A DNA stretch of 64,000 nt from Brevibacillus fulvus (GTDB taxonomy: Bacteria; Bacillota; Bacilli; Brevibacillales; Brevibacillaceae): positions 124,001 to 188,000 of the forward strand of contig NZ_JAFBEB010000007.1 of NCBI RefSeq assembly GCF_016908525.1, given 5' to 3'. Below are positions 40,988 through 49,886 of the stretch, piece after piece. Both the position numbers and the translations under genes were made by a program. The notes beneath the pieces are model-generated. The model made no database searches. It was not told where the DNA came from and worked only from the letters and a program-made list of their open reading frames with translations. How positions within the stretch are numbered: position 1 is the stretch's first letter; the number at the start of each line of letters is the position of its first letter.

Positions 40988-42064
40988 GTGGCTGATACCT
41001 TTCAAATGGAATTATGGCAAAGACTGACCGAAGCACCCGGCGCGCCTGGAGCGGAGGGGCCTGTCAAAAAAATCATGCATGAGTATATTTCTTCCTATAC
41101 GAACGAAATCGTTTATGATAATTTGGGCAGCATCTTCGGCGTGCGGCGCGGGGACGAAAACGGACCGCGGATCATGGTCGCCGGGCACATGGATGAGGTT
41201 GCCTTTATGGTCACGAACATCTCCGAAAAAGGCTTCCTTTCTTTTCAAACGCTTGGCGGCTGGTGGGGGCAAGTCTTGTTGGCCCAGCGTGTTCAAGTGA
41301 TCACCAAGTCCGGACCGATCGAAGGGGTGATCGGATCGATTCCCCCCCACGTATTAAGCGATGACCAGCGAAACCGGCCGATGGATGTCAAAAATATGTT
41401 CATTGATATCGGGGTCGATTCCAAACAAGAAGCGCTCGAGTTGGGCATCCGGCCGGGACAGCCGATTCTTCCGGTAACGCCGTTTACCGTGATGGCCAAT
41501 CCGAAAAAAATCATGGCCAAAGCGTGGGACAATCGCTACGGCTGCAGTTTGGCCATTGAGCTTTTAAAAGAACTGCATGGCAATCCACAGCATCCGAATG
41601 TCGTCTATGCGGGGGCAACCGTTCAGGAAGAGGTCGGCTTGCGCGGCGCGCGAACAGCAGCCAACCTGATCAACCCCGATCTGTTCCTGGCGCTGGATGC
41701 CAGTCCGGCCGGGGACATTCCCGGTGTCCGCGACGGGTACGGAAAACTGGGGGAAGGCGTGCTGATGCGGATTTACGATCCGACGATGCTGATGCTGCCG
41801 GGCTTGCGCAATTTGCTGATCGAAACGTGCGAGCAGGAAGGGATTCCTTATCAGGTGTATATCGCCAAAGGCGGAACGGACGCAGGCGGCGTGCATTTGC
41901 AAGGGAAGGGAGTTCCTTCCGCGGTGATCGGGATTCCGAGCCGATATATCCACAGCCATGCCAGCATTATGCATCAGGATGATTATGAAGCGGCTAAGCG
42001 TCTGTTGTTTGCCGTGATCAAAAAACTGGATTGGGCCACCTTGGAAGCGATCCGCGAAAGCTGA
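40988..42064 (+). CDS. ytoP: M42-family metallopeptidase (glutamyl aminopeptidase/endoglucanase type), YtoP-like
   Basis: This 358-residue cytosolic dinuclear zinc aminopeptidase forms large oligomers in related proteins. Metal and catalytic residues appear in [13 protein letters not shown] (His-x-Asp), [16 protein letters not shown] (bridging Asp), [16 protein letters not shown] (Glu-Glu), [11 protein letters not shown] and [17 protein letters not shown] (His). The start is GTG 40988, 7 nt after GAGGAGG; the TTG at 40964 would place the ribosome site inside the gene. The length matches Bacillus YtoP. A conserved unknown gene follows after 13 nt. Confidence 0.93.
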   Translation: MADTFQMELWQRLTEAPGAPGAEGPVKKIMHEYISSYTNEIVYDNLGSIFGVRRGDENGPRIMVAGHMDEVAFMVTNISEKGFLSFQTLGGWWGQVLLAQRVQVITKSGPIEGVIGSIPPHVLSDDQRNRPMDVKNMFIDIGVDSKQEALELGIRPGQPILPVTPFTVMANPKKIMAKAWDNRYGCSLAIELLKELHGNPQHPNVVYAGATVQEEVGLRGARTAANLINPDLFLALDASPAGDIPGVRDGYGKLGEGVLMRIYDPTMLMLPGLRNLLIETCEQEGIPYQVYIAKGGTDAGGVHLQGKGVPSAVIGIPSRYIHSHASIMHQDDYEAAKRLLFAVIKKLDWATLEAIRES

Positions 42065-42077
42065 GGAGGCGTTTTTT

Positions 42078-42584
42078 GTGAACGCGATTACCTTTTATAC
42101 GCATCAAGAAGCAGAACAGCGTGTATTTGAATACAATATTTACGACCATAACTTTGCGCCCAGCAATCTGGTTGTACGGAAGATTTTTATCGCCATGCTG
42201 AATACGGTGAAAAAGCAGCTCACACATCTCGAAGTGGAGTACAACGACAAGATGATCGCCGACCAGTTAGGAAAGCGGGCGGCGGAAATTTTGCGCCTCC
42301 TCGGAGCGACAAGTGACAATTTGCGTGAACAACGCAGCGGAGAGATTGTGGTCAGCCGAACGTTCCAGTCTGAATTGACCCCCGAGCGCTTTGACTATTT
42401 TTATCGGCTGGTCGATCTCGCCGAATTGCCTCATTACCGGCTGCTGGCCGGCGAGCAGGAGCGAATCGAATATTATTTCCATCAGTATCTGAAGTTGACG
42501 ATTCCGGCAGACGATGAGCCGACTTTTTTCGAGCAACTGGACGAACAGCAAGTGCCGTATCAGCTGCGGCCGATTGGCAACTGA
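42078..42584 (+). CDS. Conserved-looking cytosolic protein of unknown function
   Basis: The family of this 168-residue protein was not recognised. It has no signal or membrane helix. The middle is helical (VRKIFIAMLNTVKKQLTHLE, DQLGKRAAEILRLLGATSDN). The C-terminal part is rich in acidic and aromatic residues (PERFDYFYRLVDLAELPHYRL). It starts with GTG 42078 about 6 nt after GAGGAGGCG and is 13 nt behind the M42 peptidase gene, so it is almost surely co-transcribed with it. A strong terminator ends the pair. Confidence 0.65.
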   Translation: MNAITFYTHQEAEQRVFEYNIYDHNFAPSNLVVRKIFIAMLNTVKKQLTHLEVEYNDKMIADQLGKRAAEILRLLGATSDNLREQRSGEIVVSRTFQSELTPERFDYFYRLVDLAELPHYRLLAGEQERIEYYFHQYLKLTIPADDEPTFFEQLDEQQVPYQLRPIGN

Positions 42585-42595
42585 ATCTTGTAAGA

Positions 42596-42632
42596 GACCG
42601 CCTTTTGGTGCATCAGCAAAGGCGGTCTTTTT
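42596..42632 (+). terminator. Terminator after the M42 peptidase operon
   Basis: GACCGCCTTT (42596-42605) pairs with AAAGGCGGTC (42618-42627), followed by five T residues. Confidence 0.9.
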
Positions 42633-42668
42633 GCCTTTTCTCGTCTCGTCTGTATCCTGGCAGGACAA

Positions 42669-42701
42669 AGAAAGCTCGCCTCTGGGCTGAGACGAGCTTT
42701 C
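42669..42701 (-). terminator. Terminator after the SspM-like gene
   Basis: AAAGCTCG and CGAGCTTT form the stem, with further pairing inside; it lies 11 nt after the sspM-like stop on the minus strand. Confidence 0.7.
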
Positions 42702-42711
42702 ACGCGAAAGA

Positions 42712-42852
42712 TCAGGTTGAAGGACGATTCGGCCCCTCCAGCTTTTTGTTGCCGGCGCCGGGTGCATCGTTTTGCACAGATTTGGGTTGATGGTTTTTGG
42801 CCTCATCCCTGACGTTTTGGTTATTGGATACACGTTCTTTTCCATAGTCCAT
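42712..42852 (-). CDS. sspM: Small acid-soluble spore protein, SspM-like
   Basis: This 46-residue, Asn/Gln/Lys-rich protein ends NKKLEGPNRPST, matching the GPNRPST C-terminus I recall for the minor spore protein SspM of Bacillus. The N-terminal part MDYGKERVSNNQNVRDEAKN is more variable and longer than in Bacillus (about 34 residues). SspM-type proteins accumulate in the forespore under sigma-G. GAGGAGG precedes the ATG. It follows a coupled small gene and an MFS gene on the same strand. It was found by reading the intergenic DNA, as it is too short for routine ORF cut-offs. Confidence 0.78.
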   Translation of the reverse strand: MDYGKERVSNNQNVRDEAKNHQPKSVQNDAPGAGNKKLEGPNRPST

Positions 42853-42868
42853 TGCTCATTTCCTCCTC

Positions 42869-43024
42869 TTACCAGTAAAGAAATCGGTACTCATCGCCCG
42901 GATTCCGTTTGGAAGCAGGTATGGTCAGGTCATCTGTTTCGCTGATCAATTCAGCGGCCATGACTTTTTCTTCTTCCGCATGGATGCGTTCCGGCATAGG
43001 TTCCTGGGAGATCATTTCTTTCAT
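42869..43024 (-). CDS. Small acidic protein coupled to the MFS exporter gene
   Basis: This 51-residue protein begins MKEMISQEPMPERIHAEEEK, is rich in Glu and Met, and ends KRNPGDEYRFLYW. It has no membrane helix and no family was recognised. Its ATG overlaps the stop of the MFS gene by 4 nt (ATGA), so translation is coupled. The SspM-like gene starts 16 nt further downstream with its own ribosome site. Confidence 0.6.
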   Translation of the reverse strand: MKEMISQEPMPERIHAEEEKVMAAELISETDDLTIPASKRNPGDEYRFLYW

Positions 43025-44265
43025 TCCGCTTTTTCTCTCCTTACGATGGTGATGGGGGTGGTTGGAGGTGTTCGTTGATACTTGGGTACAGCATAAATCG
43101 CAAAAATCCCCAACAGCGCCAAAATCAAAACGGTCATTAACCCGAAGGCGACCCAGGGTGCGCTGTTGCCAACGCCGCCCAACCGCTCGATCAGCCAACC
43201 GCCCAAGCTGGTTCCAACGGCCGAACCAATTCCGGCGATAAAATTGGCAAAGCCGAAATAGATGCCCAGCAAGTCGTCTTTGGCAAAATAACTGGTCAGA
43301 CTGTCCAAGACCGGAAGCAGGATCATCTCGCCGATAATGAACACAACGGCGGAAGCGCTCAGAAATGCGAAGCGGTCCGACCAGCCCAATCCGACAATCC
43401 CAACTCCCAGCATTAGCGTGCCCAAAAGCAAAGAAAGATAAGGATTGAGCCGCAACAGGAGAAAGCGCGAAATGCCTCCTTGCAGCAACAGGACTGATAA
43501 TGAGTTGATCGTCCAGATAAAGCCGATGCTGTTTGCGCTGCCCAGCACATTCTCAACACGCAGCGGCAAGGCGAGACCGAATTGGGCGTAAAAAGCCCAG
43601 ATTAATAAAGTAATGAGGGAGAACAAAAGGAAGCTGCGGTGGTAGAAGAGCATCTTGTACTGCGTGAGCGGAATGGGTTGTTTCGTGTTTTCTTTGCGTT
43701 CTTCCCGCAGAGTAATCCGGACGATCAAGGCGAGCAGCACGAAAAGCAGGGAAGAAAAGAAAAACAGGCGCTGGTTGACGGCGGCAAACCAGGAGAGCGT
43801 GATTCCCGCCAAAATAATCCCGGAGTGCGCCGCGATTCCGCGAATGGAAAACGCCGACGTTCGCTGTTCAACAGTGACCGAGTCGGTAATCATCGCTTTC
43901 AAGGCGGGAGCAATGAACCCCAATCCAAAACCATTCAGTGCGGCAAACAAGACGAATAGCCAAAACGTTTGGCTGATTCCAAACCCCAACATCGCGGCAG
44001 CTTGTGTCAACGCACCGGTTACCATCACACTTCTGCGTCCATACGTATCGGCCAGCATCCCTCCTAACAGACTTCCGGCCAGATAAACAATGTTTTCTAC
44101 GCCAAGGACAAGACCAATTTGCGTCAGGGAAAATGTCAGGTCTTTTTTCAGCAAAATCGGAAAGATCGGTGTGATTAAAAAACCGGCTAGGTGCATGACA
44201 AAAACTACGACCAGCAACAGCACATAAACGCGGTTGTGGAGGATGGAAGAGATTGTTTGATTCAT
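43021..44265 (-). CDS. MFS transporter
   Basis: This 414-residue protein has 12 predicted helices and the MFS motif A GGMLADTYGRRSVMV. An N-terminal MHLAGFLITPIFPILLKKDL and GFGLGFIAPALKAMITDSV are typical of drug-efflux type transporters. ATG 44265 follows GGGGAG; an upstream ATG at 44328 is unlikely to be used. The substrate is unknown. The coupled acidic 51-residue protein could be a soluble partner. Confidence 0.85.
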   Translation of the reverse strand: MNQTISSILHNRVYVLLLVVVFVMHLAGFLITPIFPILLKKDLTFSLTQIGLVLGVENIVYLAGSLLGGMLADTYGRRSVMVTGALTQAAAMLGFGISQTFWLFVLFAALNGFGLGFIAPALKAMITDSVTVEQRTSAFSIRGIAAHSGIILAGITLSWFAAVNQRLFFFSSLLFVLLALIVRITLREERKENTKQPIPLTQYKMLFYHRSFLLFSLITLLIWAFYAQFGLALPLRVENVLGSANSIGFIWTINSLSVLLLQGGISRFLLLRLNPYLSLLLGTLMLGVGIVGLGWSDRFAFLSASAVVFIIGEMILLPVLDSLTSYFAKDDLLGIYFGFANFIAGIGSAVGTSLGGWLIERLGGVGNSAPWVAFGLMTVLILALLGIFAIYAVPKYQRTPPTTPITIVRREKAE

Positions 44266-44460
44266 CTGTAGAACTCCCCTCCCGTTGTTCTTTGTTAGTA
44301 TGGGAGAACGACTGGCAAGATTATGCATGGAAAATGGTGGGCGAGCGTGGAAAATAAATATGCCAAGACAATCGTCTAAGCCAATCCCCGCTACCTGACA
44401 TAAACCTATAACTAGAGCGAGACTTGTTATGGATCGACCACAACAGGGGGGGAGAGTTTG

Positions 44461-44559
44461 ATGAGAGGCTTTTTTAACAATGAGGGGTTTGAAATTGTCC
44501 TCTGGGTCATTCTCATTGTTTTTCTTATCTCCATCTTTTTTGATGAAGGGATCGATTGA
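44461..44559 (+). CDS. Single-helix mini-protein
   Basis: This 32-residue protein, MRGFFNNEGFEIVLWVILIV and then FLISIFFDEGID, has one membrane helix between charged ends, similar in style to YjcZ/sporulation mini-proteins but not the same family. GGGGGGAG precedes the ATG, and the stop overlaps a TTG two codons before the next gene, so it is coupled to 44562-44774. Confidence 0.6.
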   Translation: MRGFFNNEGFEIVLWVILIVFLISIFFDEGID

Positions 44560-44561
44560 GC

Positions 44562-44774
44562 ATGGACCGAACGTTAAAAAAGTTGCGCAGGCATTATCGA
44601 AACAACCCCGGATTCAAGCAATGGGTCAAGGCAAACGAAGCGTGGTTTCGGCAAAATCCGGACACTTTCCGGCAATTGGTTCGCGATCCGGCCATGGTCA
44701 ATTTATTTCTCGATTTGCTGGTGGTCAATTCGCCGGAAATTGACCGCAAACTGAGGCGGTCTCGCAGGCCGTAG
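44562..44774 (+). CDS. Small basic helical protein, unknown function
   Basis: This 70-residue, arginine-rich protein begins MDRTLKKLRRHYRNNPGFKQ and ends IDRKLRRSRRP. The middle, FRQNPDTFRQLVRDPAMVNL, resembles the helical style of YlbE/YlbD-like sporulation proteins, but the match is too loose for a call. ATG 44562 lies 2 nt after the stop of the single-helix gene, and a TTG at 44556 is an alternative start. It ends at a strong terminator. Confidence 0.6.
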   Translation: MDRTLKKLRRHYRNNPGFKQWVKANEAWFRQNPDTFRQLVRDPAMVNLFLDLLVVNSPEIDRKLRRSRRP

Positions 44775-44786
44775 CAGAGCATCATG

Positions 44787-44823
44787 GAAAATGGCATCTC
44801 TTCCGGAAAAAGAGGTGCCATTT
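44787..44823. terminator. Bidirectional terminator
   Basis: AAAATGGCATCTCTT pairs with AAGAGGTGCCATTTT; A/T tracts on both sides serve the convergent genes ending at 44774 and 44842. Confidence 0.9.
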
Positions 44824-44841
44824 TATTGTTGCGCCGTTTCC

Positions 44842-45072
44842 TCACTGGGATTGATAATTGGCGTCTTGCACATCGCTGCGCAGCAATGAACCCGCTTCCA
44901 TGGCATAGGTCTGACGATACCGGTCGCCATGCACCTTTTCCTTGATTTGGTCAAATTCCTGCAGCAGCACTTGAGGTTTGTCCCCGTGATATTTCTCACC
45001 GCGCACAAAACGTTGGGCCATATCGAGCGCAAGATGAATCTTTTCCAAGTCACCCAAATTAAAGGTCGTCAT
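44842..45072 (-). CDS. Small protein of unknown function, downstream gene of a coupled pair
   Basis: The family of this 76-residue protein was not recognised. It begins MTTFNLGDLEKIHLALDMAQ, has a helical, charged body (LLQEFDQIKEKVHGDRYRQ), and no signal or membrane helix. Its ATG overlaps the stop of the upstream gene by 4 nt. Neighbouring genes (ytrH/ytrI, divergent) are sporulation genes, which gives only a weak hint. Confidence 0.6.
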   Translation of the reverse strand: MTTFNLGDLEKIHLALDMAQRFVRGEKYHGDKPQVLLQEFDQIKEKVHGDRYRQTYAMEAGSLLRSDVQDANYQSQ

Positions 45073-45233
45073 TGCTTTTCCCCTCCAGTTTTCATTTCGC
45101 CTGTCTGACGTCGATCAGCAGCCTCGGCCCGATTTTGCGCTTCACGATCTTCCGCATCCGCCACATTCGGGTCATATTCAACATTCTCGTTGCTACCGAG
45201 CGGCAGCTGTTGGTTTTGCGGAGCTTCTGTCAT
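45069..45233 (-). CDS. Small hydrophilic protein, upstream gene of the coupled pair
   Basis: This 54-residue protein is rich in Glu, Asn, Ala and Gln and likely disordered; it begins MTEAPQNQQLPLGSNENVEY. ATG 45233 follows GGAGGAGGG; an upstream ATG at 45302 lacks a ribosome site. Such short Gln/Glu-rich proteins are common among spore-former mini-genes, but no family could be assigned. Confidence 0.6.
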   Translation of the reverse strand: MTEAPQNQQLPLGSNENVEYDPNVADAEDREAQNRAEAADRRQTGEMKTGGEKQ

Positions 45234-45359
45234 AACTACCCTCCTCCATATGGGATTCGCTCCGTTAGTTTGCCAAACGCCGATGCAATTTATTTGCCGC
45301 ATATTTGGCAGACAAGCAGCGTAGGGTTAAGCAAAGGAACGATAAGGGGTGTGAAAGCG

Positions 45360-45671
45360 ATGGTTCAGGTGATCCTCACATTGTTCGTTGCCTACGGTAT
45401 CGTTCTTGGCGGAGCCATTGCCGGGGGGATCGGCGCCTTTTTGACGGAAAAACCGCCGTTTTTGACCATGCACGAAATGGCGGATCAACTGAAAATTTGG
45501 GGACTTGTGGGTGCGTTAGGCGGAACATTTGATTCCTTTCTGCAAATTGAAAAGCTGCTGCTCGGCAATTTCTCGCCCGTCGCCAAGCAAGTCATCATGA
45601 TTTTGGCCGCATTCGTCGGAGCCCACGCAGGAACGATCACCGTGCAATGGCTGGTACAGGTTCGCTCATGA
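45360..45671 (+). CDS. ytrH: Sporulation membrane protein YtrH
   Basis: This 103-residue membrane protein has three hydrophobic segments: TLFVAYGIVLGGAIAGGIGAF, IWGLVGALGGTFDSF and QVIMILAAFVGAHAGTITVQW. It is close in wording to Bacillus YtrH, a sigma-E-controlled mother-cell protein needed for efficient sporulation. ATG 45360 is 10 nt after AAGGGGT; GTG 45351 overlaps that site. ytrI overlaps it by 4 nt, the same pairing as in Bacillus. Confidence 0.9.
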   Translation: MVQVILTLFVAYGIVLGGAIAGGIGAFLTEKPPFLTMHEMADQLKIWGLVGALGGTFDSFLQIEKLLLGNFSPVAKQVIMILAAFVGAHAGTITVQWLVQVRS

Positions 45672-46168
45672 ACGAGCAGAGGGGCAAGATTCGTTACTGG
45701 AAGCGCTACTTCTCCTTGCTGATGATTGGCGTATGCCTGGGCGGGGCTGGCATGATCTTTTGGTATGGCCATCAACTGGAGGAACTGATGTTGGAAAACC
45801 GCAGCCTGAAGCTGGTAAATGAACGGCTGTACAAAGATTTGGCGAGTCTGAAGCAAACGCAAAAAGCAGCGCAAAAACGGCAAGACGCCGTGATTGAATT
45901 GATACGGGTCCAGATCGATGAACCAAAACCGCATGCGATCATCGAAACAGAGGTCATCCGCAGGCTGGAAAAAGACTTGGCTCCGCTCAAAGGGAAGAAA
46001 GCGGAACAGCTGGTGGAACTGCCGCCGTTGCTGCACGAGTTGTTGCGGCGCCGCGAGTACGTCATTGAAGGCAACATGGTAGAGGTCCGGTTGAAGACAG
46101 TGGTCATTGTCTCACGCGTGTTGTCGCTCACCGTAACCGCAGAGGTAAAACATGACGGAACAAGTTGA
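45668..46168 (+). CDS. ytrI: Sporulation membrane protein YtrI
   Basis: This 166-residue protein has an N-terminal membrane helix (YFSLLMIGVCLGGAGMIFW), then a coiled coil (HQLEELMLENRSLKLVNERL) and a C-terminal beta/alpha domain ending VVIVSRVLSLTVTAEVKHD. Its arrangement directly behind ytrH with an ATGA overlap matches the Bacillus ytrH-ytrI pair. YtrI is required in the mother cell for proper spore maturation. The sequence itself is less conserved than YtrH, so context carries much of the call. Confidence 0.85.
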   Translation: MNEQRGKIRYWKRYFSLLMIGVCLGGAGMIFWYGHQLEELMLENRSLKLVNERLYKDLASLKQTQKAAQKRQDAVIELIRVQIDEPKPHAIIETEVIRRLEKDLAPLKGKKAEQLVELPPLLHELLRRREYVIEGNMVEVRLKTVVIVSRVLSLTVTAEVKHDGTS

Positions 46169-46281
46169 GGGAAAATACTGAAACCTTCTGCTTTTTTTTT
46201 CGTATAACCAATACATCGGGAAAAATTCTTTTATTCAACTGAGAGCGCAGTAATGAAAGGGTTGCAAACAGGAGGTAAGTT

Positions 46282-47058
46282 ATGTCCATTTTCAAGAAAC
46301 TGTTAGCCAGTGTCGGGATTGGCTCAGCCCAGGTCGATACACGACTTTATCACGAGTCGTTTCTTCCCGGAGACACCGTGGCGGGAGAAGTCCATTTGAC
46401 TGGCGGCGAACTGGCCCAGGAAATTGACGAAATTTACATTTATGTCATGACACACTATGAGCGGGAAACGAAGGATCAGAAGGCAAAAGAGAATTGCGTC
46501 CTGTTGAAATATTTGATCTCGCAGCCGATCAAGCTGGAGCCGGGCGAAAACCGATCGATTCCGTTTTCCTTTCAGCTGCCATGGGAGACTCCGTTGACAA
46601 TGGGGCGTCAGCCTGTTTATTTGCGAACAGGACTTGATATTAAAAATGCCGTTGATCCCGGGGATTCCGATTTTATCGAAGTGCGCCCGCATCCACTAAT
46701 GGCAAAGACGTTGGAAGCGGTCAAACTGCTTGGCTTCCAGCTTTACAAGGTAGACTGCGAATACAATCGGCAGTTGGGAAGGAAATATCCTTTCGTGCAG
46801 GAGTTTGAATTCCGGCCCACCGGACGGTATCGCCAGCGACTCGAAGAATTGGAGTTGATCTTTTTTCTGCAGCCGGAAAAGTTGGAGGTTTTACTGGAGC
46901 TCGACAAGCGGGCAAAAGGCATGCTCGGATTGTTTGCAGAAAAATTTAATCTGGATGAACGGTATATGCGGTTCCATCTGAGAGCGGATGATCAGCACTT
47001 GACAGCGGAACAACTTGCAGCGCGCATTGGAGCATTGATCGAACAGGCGATCTCGTAA
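46282..47058 (+). CDS. spo0M: Sporulation-control protein Spo0M
   Basis: This 258-residue arrestin-like protein matches the length of Bacillus Spo0M. The N-terminal arrestin fold has ARLYHESFLPGDTVAGEVHL-type wording (TRLYHESFLPGDTVAGEVHL), IDEIYIYVMTHYERE and IPFSFQLPWETPLT. The C-terminal half follows with FEFRPTGRYRQRLEELELIF. Spo0M affects sporulation initiation and cell division. AGGAGGT precedes the ATG. A perfect 10-bp-stem terminator directly follows the stop, so it is monocistronic. Confidence 0.93.
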   Translation: MSIFKKLLASVGIGSAQVDTRLYHESFLPGDTVAGEVHLTGGELAQEIDEIYIYVMTHYERETKDQKAKENCVLLKYLISQPIKLEPGENRSIPFSFQLPWETPLTMGRQPVYLRTGLDIKNAVDPGDSDFIEVRPHPLMAKTLEAVKLLGFQLYKVDCEYNRQLGRKYPFVQEFEFRPTGRYRQRLEELELIFFLQPEKLEVLLELDKRAKGMLGLFAEKFNLDERYMRFHLRADDQHLTAEQLAARIGALIEQAIS

Positions 47059-47091
47059 AATCACTTCCGGTTCAGGAGGTGATTTTTTTTT
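47059..47091 (+). terminator. Terminator after spo0M
   Basis: AATCACTTCC pairs with GGAGGTGATT (loop GGTTCA) and is followed by at least seven T residues; it begins at the stop codon. Confidence 0.92.
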
Positions 47092-47160
47092 GCAGATGTA
47101 TGAAGCCATATTTTTCAGACAATACTGGTAGCATGAAACAAACAAGGAGGAAGTTCCACG

Positions 47161-47937
47161 ATGAACTTGTTGGAGAAAACAAGAAAAATCAATTTCATGC
47201 TGCAAAAAACAATGGGGGGAAGCGGAGTAGGCTACCAGGATTTGGCCAAACTTTTGTCTGAGGTCATCATGGCCAATGTCTATATTATTACGGCGGATGG
47301 GAATATTCTTGGCAGCGGTTTCACCCATGAATTTTCATTGCAGGAGGATGGACGATTCAACAGTTTGCTGCCAGCCGGCTACAACGAAAAACTGCTTGAA
47401 CTAAACCAGTCGCTCGCCAACGAAGGGGTAGACAGCCCGTACAGCATGGTGCCGGCTGAATGGACCTCTCTCTTTCCGCAAATGATGACGACGATCGTTC
47501 CGATTAATGCCGGGGGAAGTCGATTGGGGACACTCGTTTTGCTGCGTGCATACGGCATGTTCGAAACCGAGGATTTGATTTTGGCCGAGATCGGAGCAAC
47601 GGTAATCGGAATGAAAATTGTGCGTCATCGGACGGAACAAATCGAAAATGAAGTCCGGGACAAAACCTTTGCCAAAATTGCTCTTTCCTCACTGTCTTAC
47701 AGTGAACAGATTGCGATTGAAAAAATTATGGAACAGCTTGACGCCAAAGAAGGGCTGTTGGTTGCGAGCCAATTGGCCGATCAAGCCGGTCTGACCCGTT
47801 CGGTAATCGTCAACGCGCTGCGCAAACTGGCCAGCGCCGGAGTATTGGAATCCCGCTCGTTAGGAATGAAAGGAACATACATCAAAGTGTTGAACGACAA
47901 ATTTCAGTCCGAGCTGGAAAAATGGAAAACATCTTAA
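47161..47937 (+). CDS. codY: GTP- and branched-chain-amino-acid-sensing repressor CodY
   Basis: CodY represses stationary-phase, amino-acid and virulence genes when isoleucine and GTP are plentiful. The 258 residues start MNLLEKTRKINFMLQKT. The GAF ligand domain contains SEVIMANVYIITADGNILG, and the C-terminal winged helix has LVASQLADQAGLTRSVIVNA with LRKLASAGVLESRSLGMKGTY. AAGGAGG precedes the ATG. In Bacillus subtilis codY ends the codV-clpQ-clpY operon; here it stands alone between terminators, between spo0M and a chemoreceptor gene. Confidence 0.97.
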   Translation: MNLLEKTRKINFMLQKTMGGSGVGYQDLAKLLSEVIMANVYIITADGNILGSGFTHEFSLQEDGRFNSLLPAGYNEKLLELNQSLANEGVDSPYSMVPAEWTSLFPQMMTTIVPINAGGSRLGTLVLLRAYGMFETEDLILAEIGATVIGMKIVRHRTEQIENEVRDKTFAKIALSSLSYSEQIAIEKIMEQLDAKEGLLVASQLADQAGLTRSVIVNALRKLASAGVLESRSLGMKGTYIKVLNDKFQSELEKWKTS

Positions 47938-47966
47938 GAAAGCAACTGCAACTGCTTGACCGCAAC

Positions 47967-48009
47967 AAAAAAAGCACCTTTTTCACCGCAATGAAAAAAG
48001 GTGCTTTTT
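47967..48009. terminator. Bidirectional terminator between codY and the chemoreceptor gene
   Basis: AAAGCACCTTTTTCA pairs with TGAAAAAAGGTGCTTT; T-runs on both strands. Confidence 0.92.
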
Positions 48010-48021
48010 CTATGATTTTTG

Positions 48022-49713
48022 CTATGTGCGAAACTTGCCCAACAGATTTTGCAGATTTTCGGCCAAGGTAGACAGGGCTTGGGCAGAGCTTGCAATTTCC
48101 TCCACAGTTGCCAACTGTTCCTCGGTTGAAGCGGAAGTCTCCTGAGAGGAACTGGCGCCTTCCACTGCGAGCTTTTGCACATGATGCATATTTTTCGTAA
48201 TTTTCTCGGTAGCTTCATCCAACCTGGACATCGAGTCGGTCAATTCGCGGAAACGGCCGGCGACTGCACTAATGGATGCTTGAATGGTGGAAAACATCTC
48301 ACCAGCTTCAGCCGTTTGCTTGACTCCAAGCGCAATTTTTACGGTATCTTGTTTCATCGATTGGATGGCCAGATCAATATTCGTCTGAATGACGGAGATG
48401 ACGTCTGTAATTTGTTTGGCCGACTCCGACGACTGCTCCGCCAGTTTTCTTACCTCATCGGCAACGACAGCGAAGCCTTTGCCGTGCTCGCCAGCGCGGG
48501 CGGCTTCAATGGCTGCATTTAAGGCAAGCAAGTTGGTTTGACCGGCGATTGACGAGATCAGTTCGACAATCCCGCCGATCTGTTTGGAGTATTCTCCCAA
48601 TTGCTCGACCACTTGCGCTGATTGCTGAACGCTGTCTTGAATTTCCGTCATTTGTTGGGAGGCGGCATCAACCATGAACTTCCCTTGATTCGATTGCTCC
48701 GCCGTCTGTTCCGAAAGCTGGGAAGCATCTTGCGTATGGCCGGCTATAACCGTTATGCCATTGGACAAAGTTTCAATCGTCTCCGCCACTTCATTGAAAC
48801 TTTTGAGCTGTTCATCGCTGCCCAAGGCGATTTGCTGGGAAGTGGCGGCAATTTGCTGCGTAACCAGGGTAGTTTGTTCGGCGCTGGCCGTCAATTGTTC
48901 GGAAGAGGCTGCCACCTGGAGGGAAGCTCCTTTCACTTCCTGAATCATCGCTTGCAGATCCGTGACCATTGTCCGCAGCGAGTCAGTCAATTGCCCCAGC
49001 TCATCCTTGGAACGGATCTGGGGAATTTCCGCATGTAAATTTCCTTCTGCAACCTGGGCCAGCGTTCTCGACACCATCCGCAATGGACGGGTGATTGTTT
49101 TCGAGAGAGCCAAGGCAATGACAATGGCGATCATCGCCCCAAGAGTCGTCACCAGTCCAATCGTCAGCTTCATCGTGATTACCTGGGACATGACGAGGGT
49201 TTGTTCCTGCGTAATCAGTGTTTGTTGACCTTCCACCATTTTGGCGGTGATGTCTTTGATCTCATCGCTCAGCGGTACCACTTCTGTGGACAGTATCACC
49301 AGAGCGGCCATCTGGTTTTGTTTTTGCAGTTCGATGACATTTTTGCTTTTTTCTGCGTATTGTTGATGCAATTCGACAATTTTGGCTAGCGATTGTTTGT
49401 CAACATCCCGCTTGACCAGTTTTCCTGTATCTTCCACCAGTTGCAGCACTTTTTGCTGGACGGCTTGAAAATCGGTCAGGTATTCCTGGCGTTCCATCAG
49501 CAAATATTCGAGAAACAAGCTGCTTTGTTCATTGACCGATGACTGAATACCAAGCATGTTTTCCTGAATTTTCATCCGGCGTTCCAGCAAATCGTTATAG
49601 GTGTCCGTCGTTTGATCGACGTTGTAATAAGTGATGGAGCTTATTGCAATTAAGATGAGAATGATGACGGCGAAACCCAGAAGCAATTTGTAGCGAAGGG
49701 AAAACGTTCGCAC
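48022..49713 (-). CDS. Methyl-accepting chemotaxis protein
   Basis: This 563-residue transmembrane chemoreceptor has helix 1 at about 11-30 and an extracytoplasmic four-helix-bundle sensor (about 32-175; [20 protein letters not shown]). Helix 2 is near 178-202, followed by a HAMP linker [20 protein letters not shown]. The signalling hairpin with [20 protein letters not shown] and [20 protein letters not shown] is intact for CheA/CheW binding. The start is GTG 49713 after AAGGAGGGG. The ligand is unknown. It implies a motile or chemotactic host; no che genes are nearby. Confidence 0.95.
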   Translation of the reverse strand: MRTFSLRYKLLLGFAVIILILIAISSITYYNVDQTTDTYNDLLERRMKIQENMLGIQSSVNEQSSLFLEYLLMERQEYLTDFQAVQQKVLQLVEDTGKLVKRDVDKQSLAKIVELHQQYAEKSKNVIELQKQNQMAALVILSTEVVPLSDEIKDITAKMVEGQQTLITQEQTLVMSQVITMKLTIGLVTTLGAMIAIVIALALSKTITRPLRMVSRTLAQVAEGNLHAEIPQIRSKDELGQLTDSLRTMVTDLQAMIQEVKGASLQVAASSEQLTASAEQTTLVTQQIAATSQQIALGSDEQLKSFNEVAETIETLSNGITVIAGHTQDASQLSEQTAEQSNQGKFMVDAASQQMTEIQDSVQQSAQVVEQLGEYSKQIGGIVELISSIAGQTNLLALNAAIEAARAGEHGKGFAVVADEVRKLAEQSSESAKQITDVISVIQTNIDLAIQSMKQDTVKIALGVKQTAEAGEMFSTIQASISAVAGRFRELTDSMSRLDEATEKITKNMHHVQKLAVEGASSSQETSASTEEQLATVEEIASSAQALSTLAENLQNLLGKFRT

Positions 49714-49886
49714 AAATACCCCTCCTTAATTTAATTAAAATAAAAAAACATAAATATTATTAAACCACAGATTCGGCGCAAGAAGCTTGCGAAAAATGGA
49801 CAAATTGGTAATCTTTTTTTAAACCGCTCTTTTCAGAAACAGGCGAGGTGTTACAATGGAAGAAAAGCGGAAAGGATTCCCTTCCT

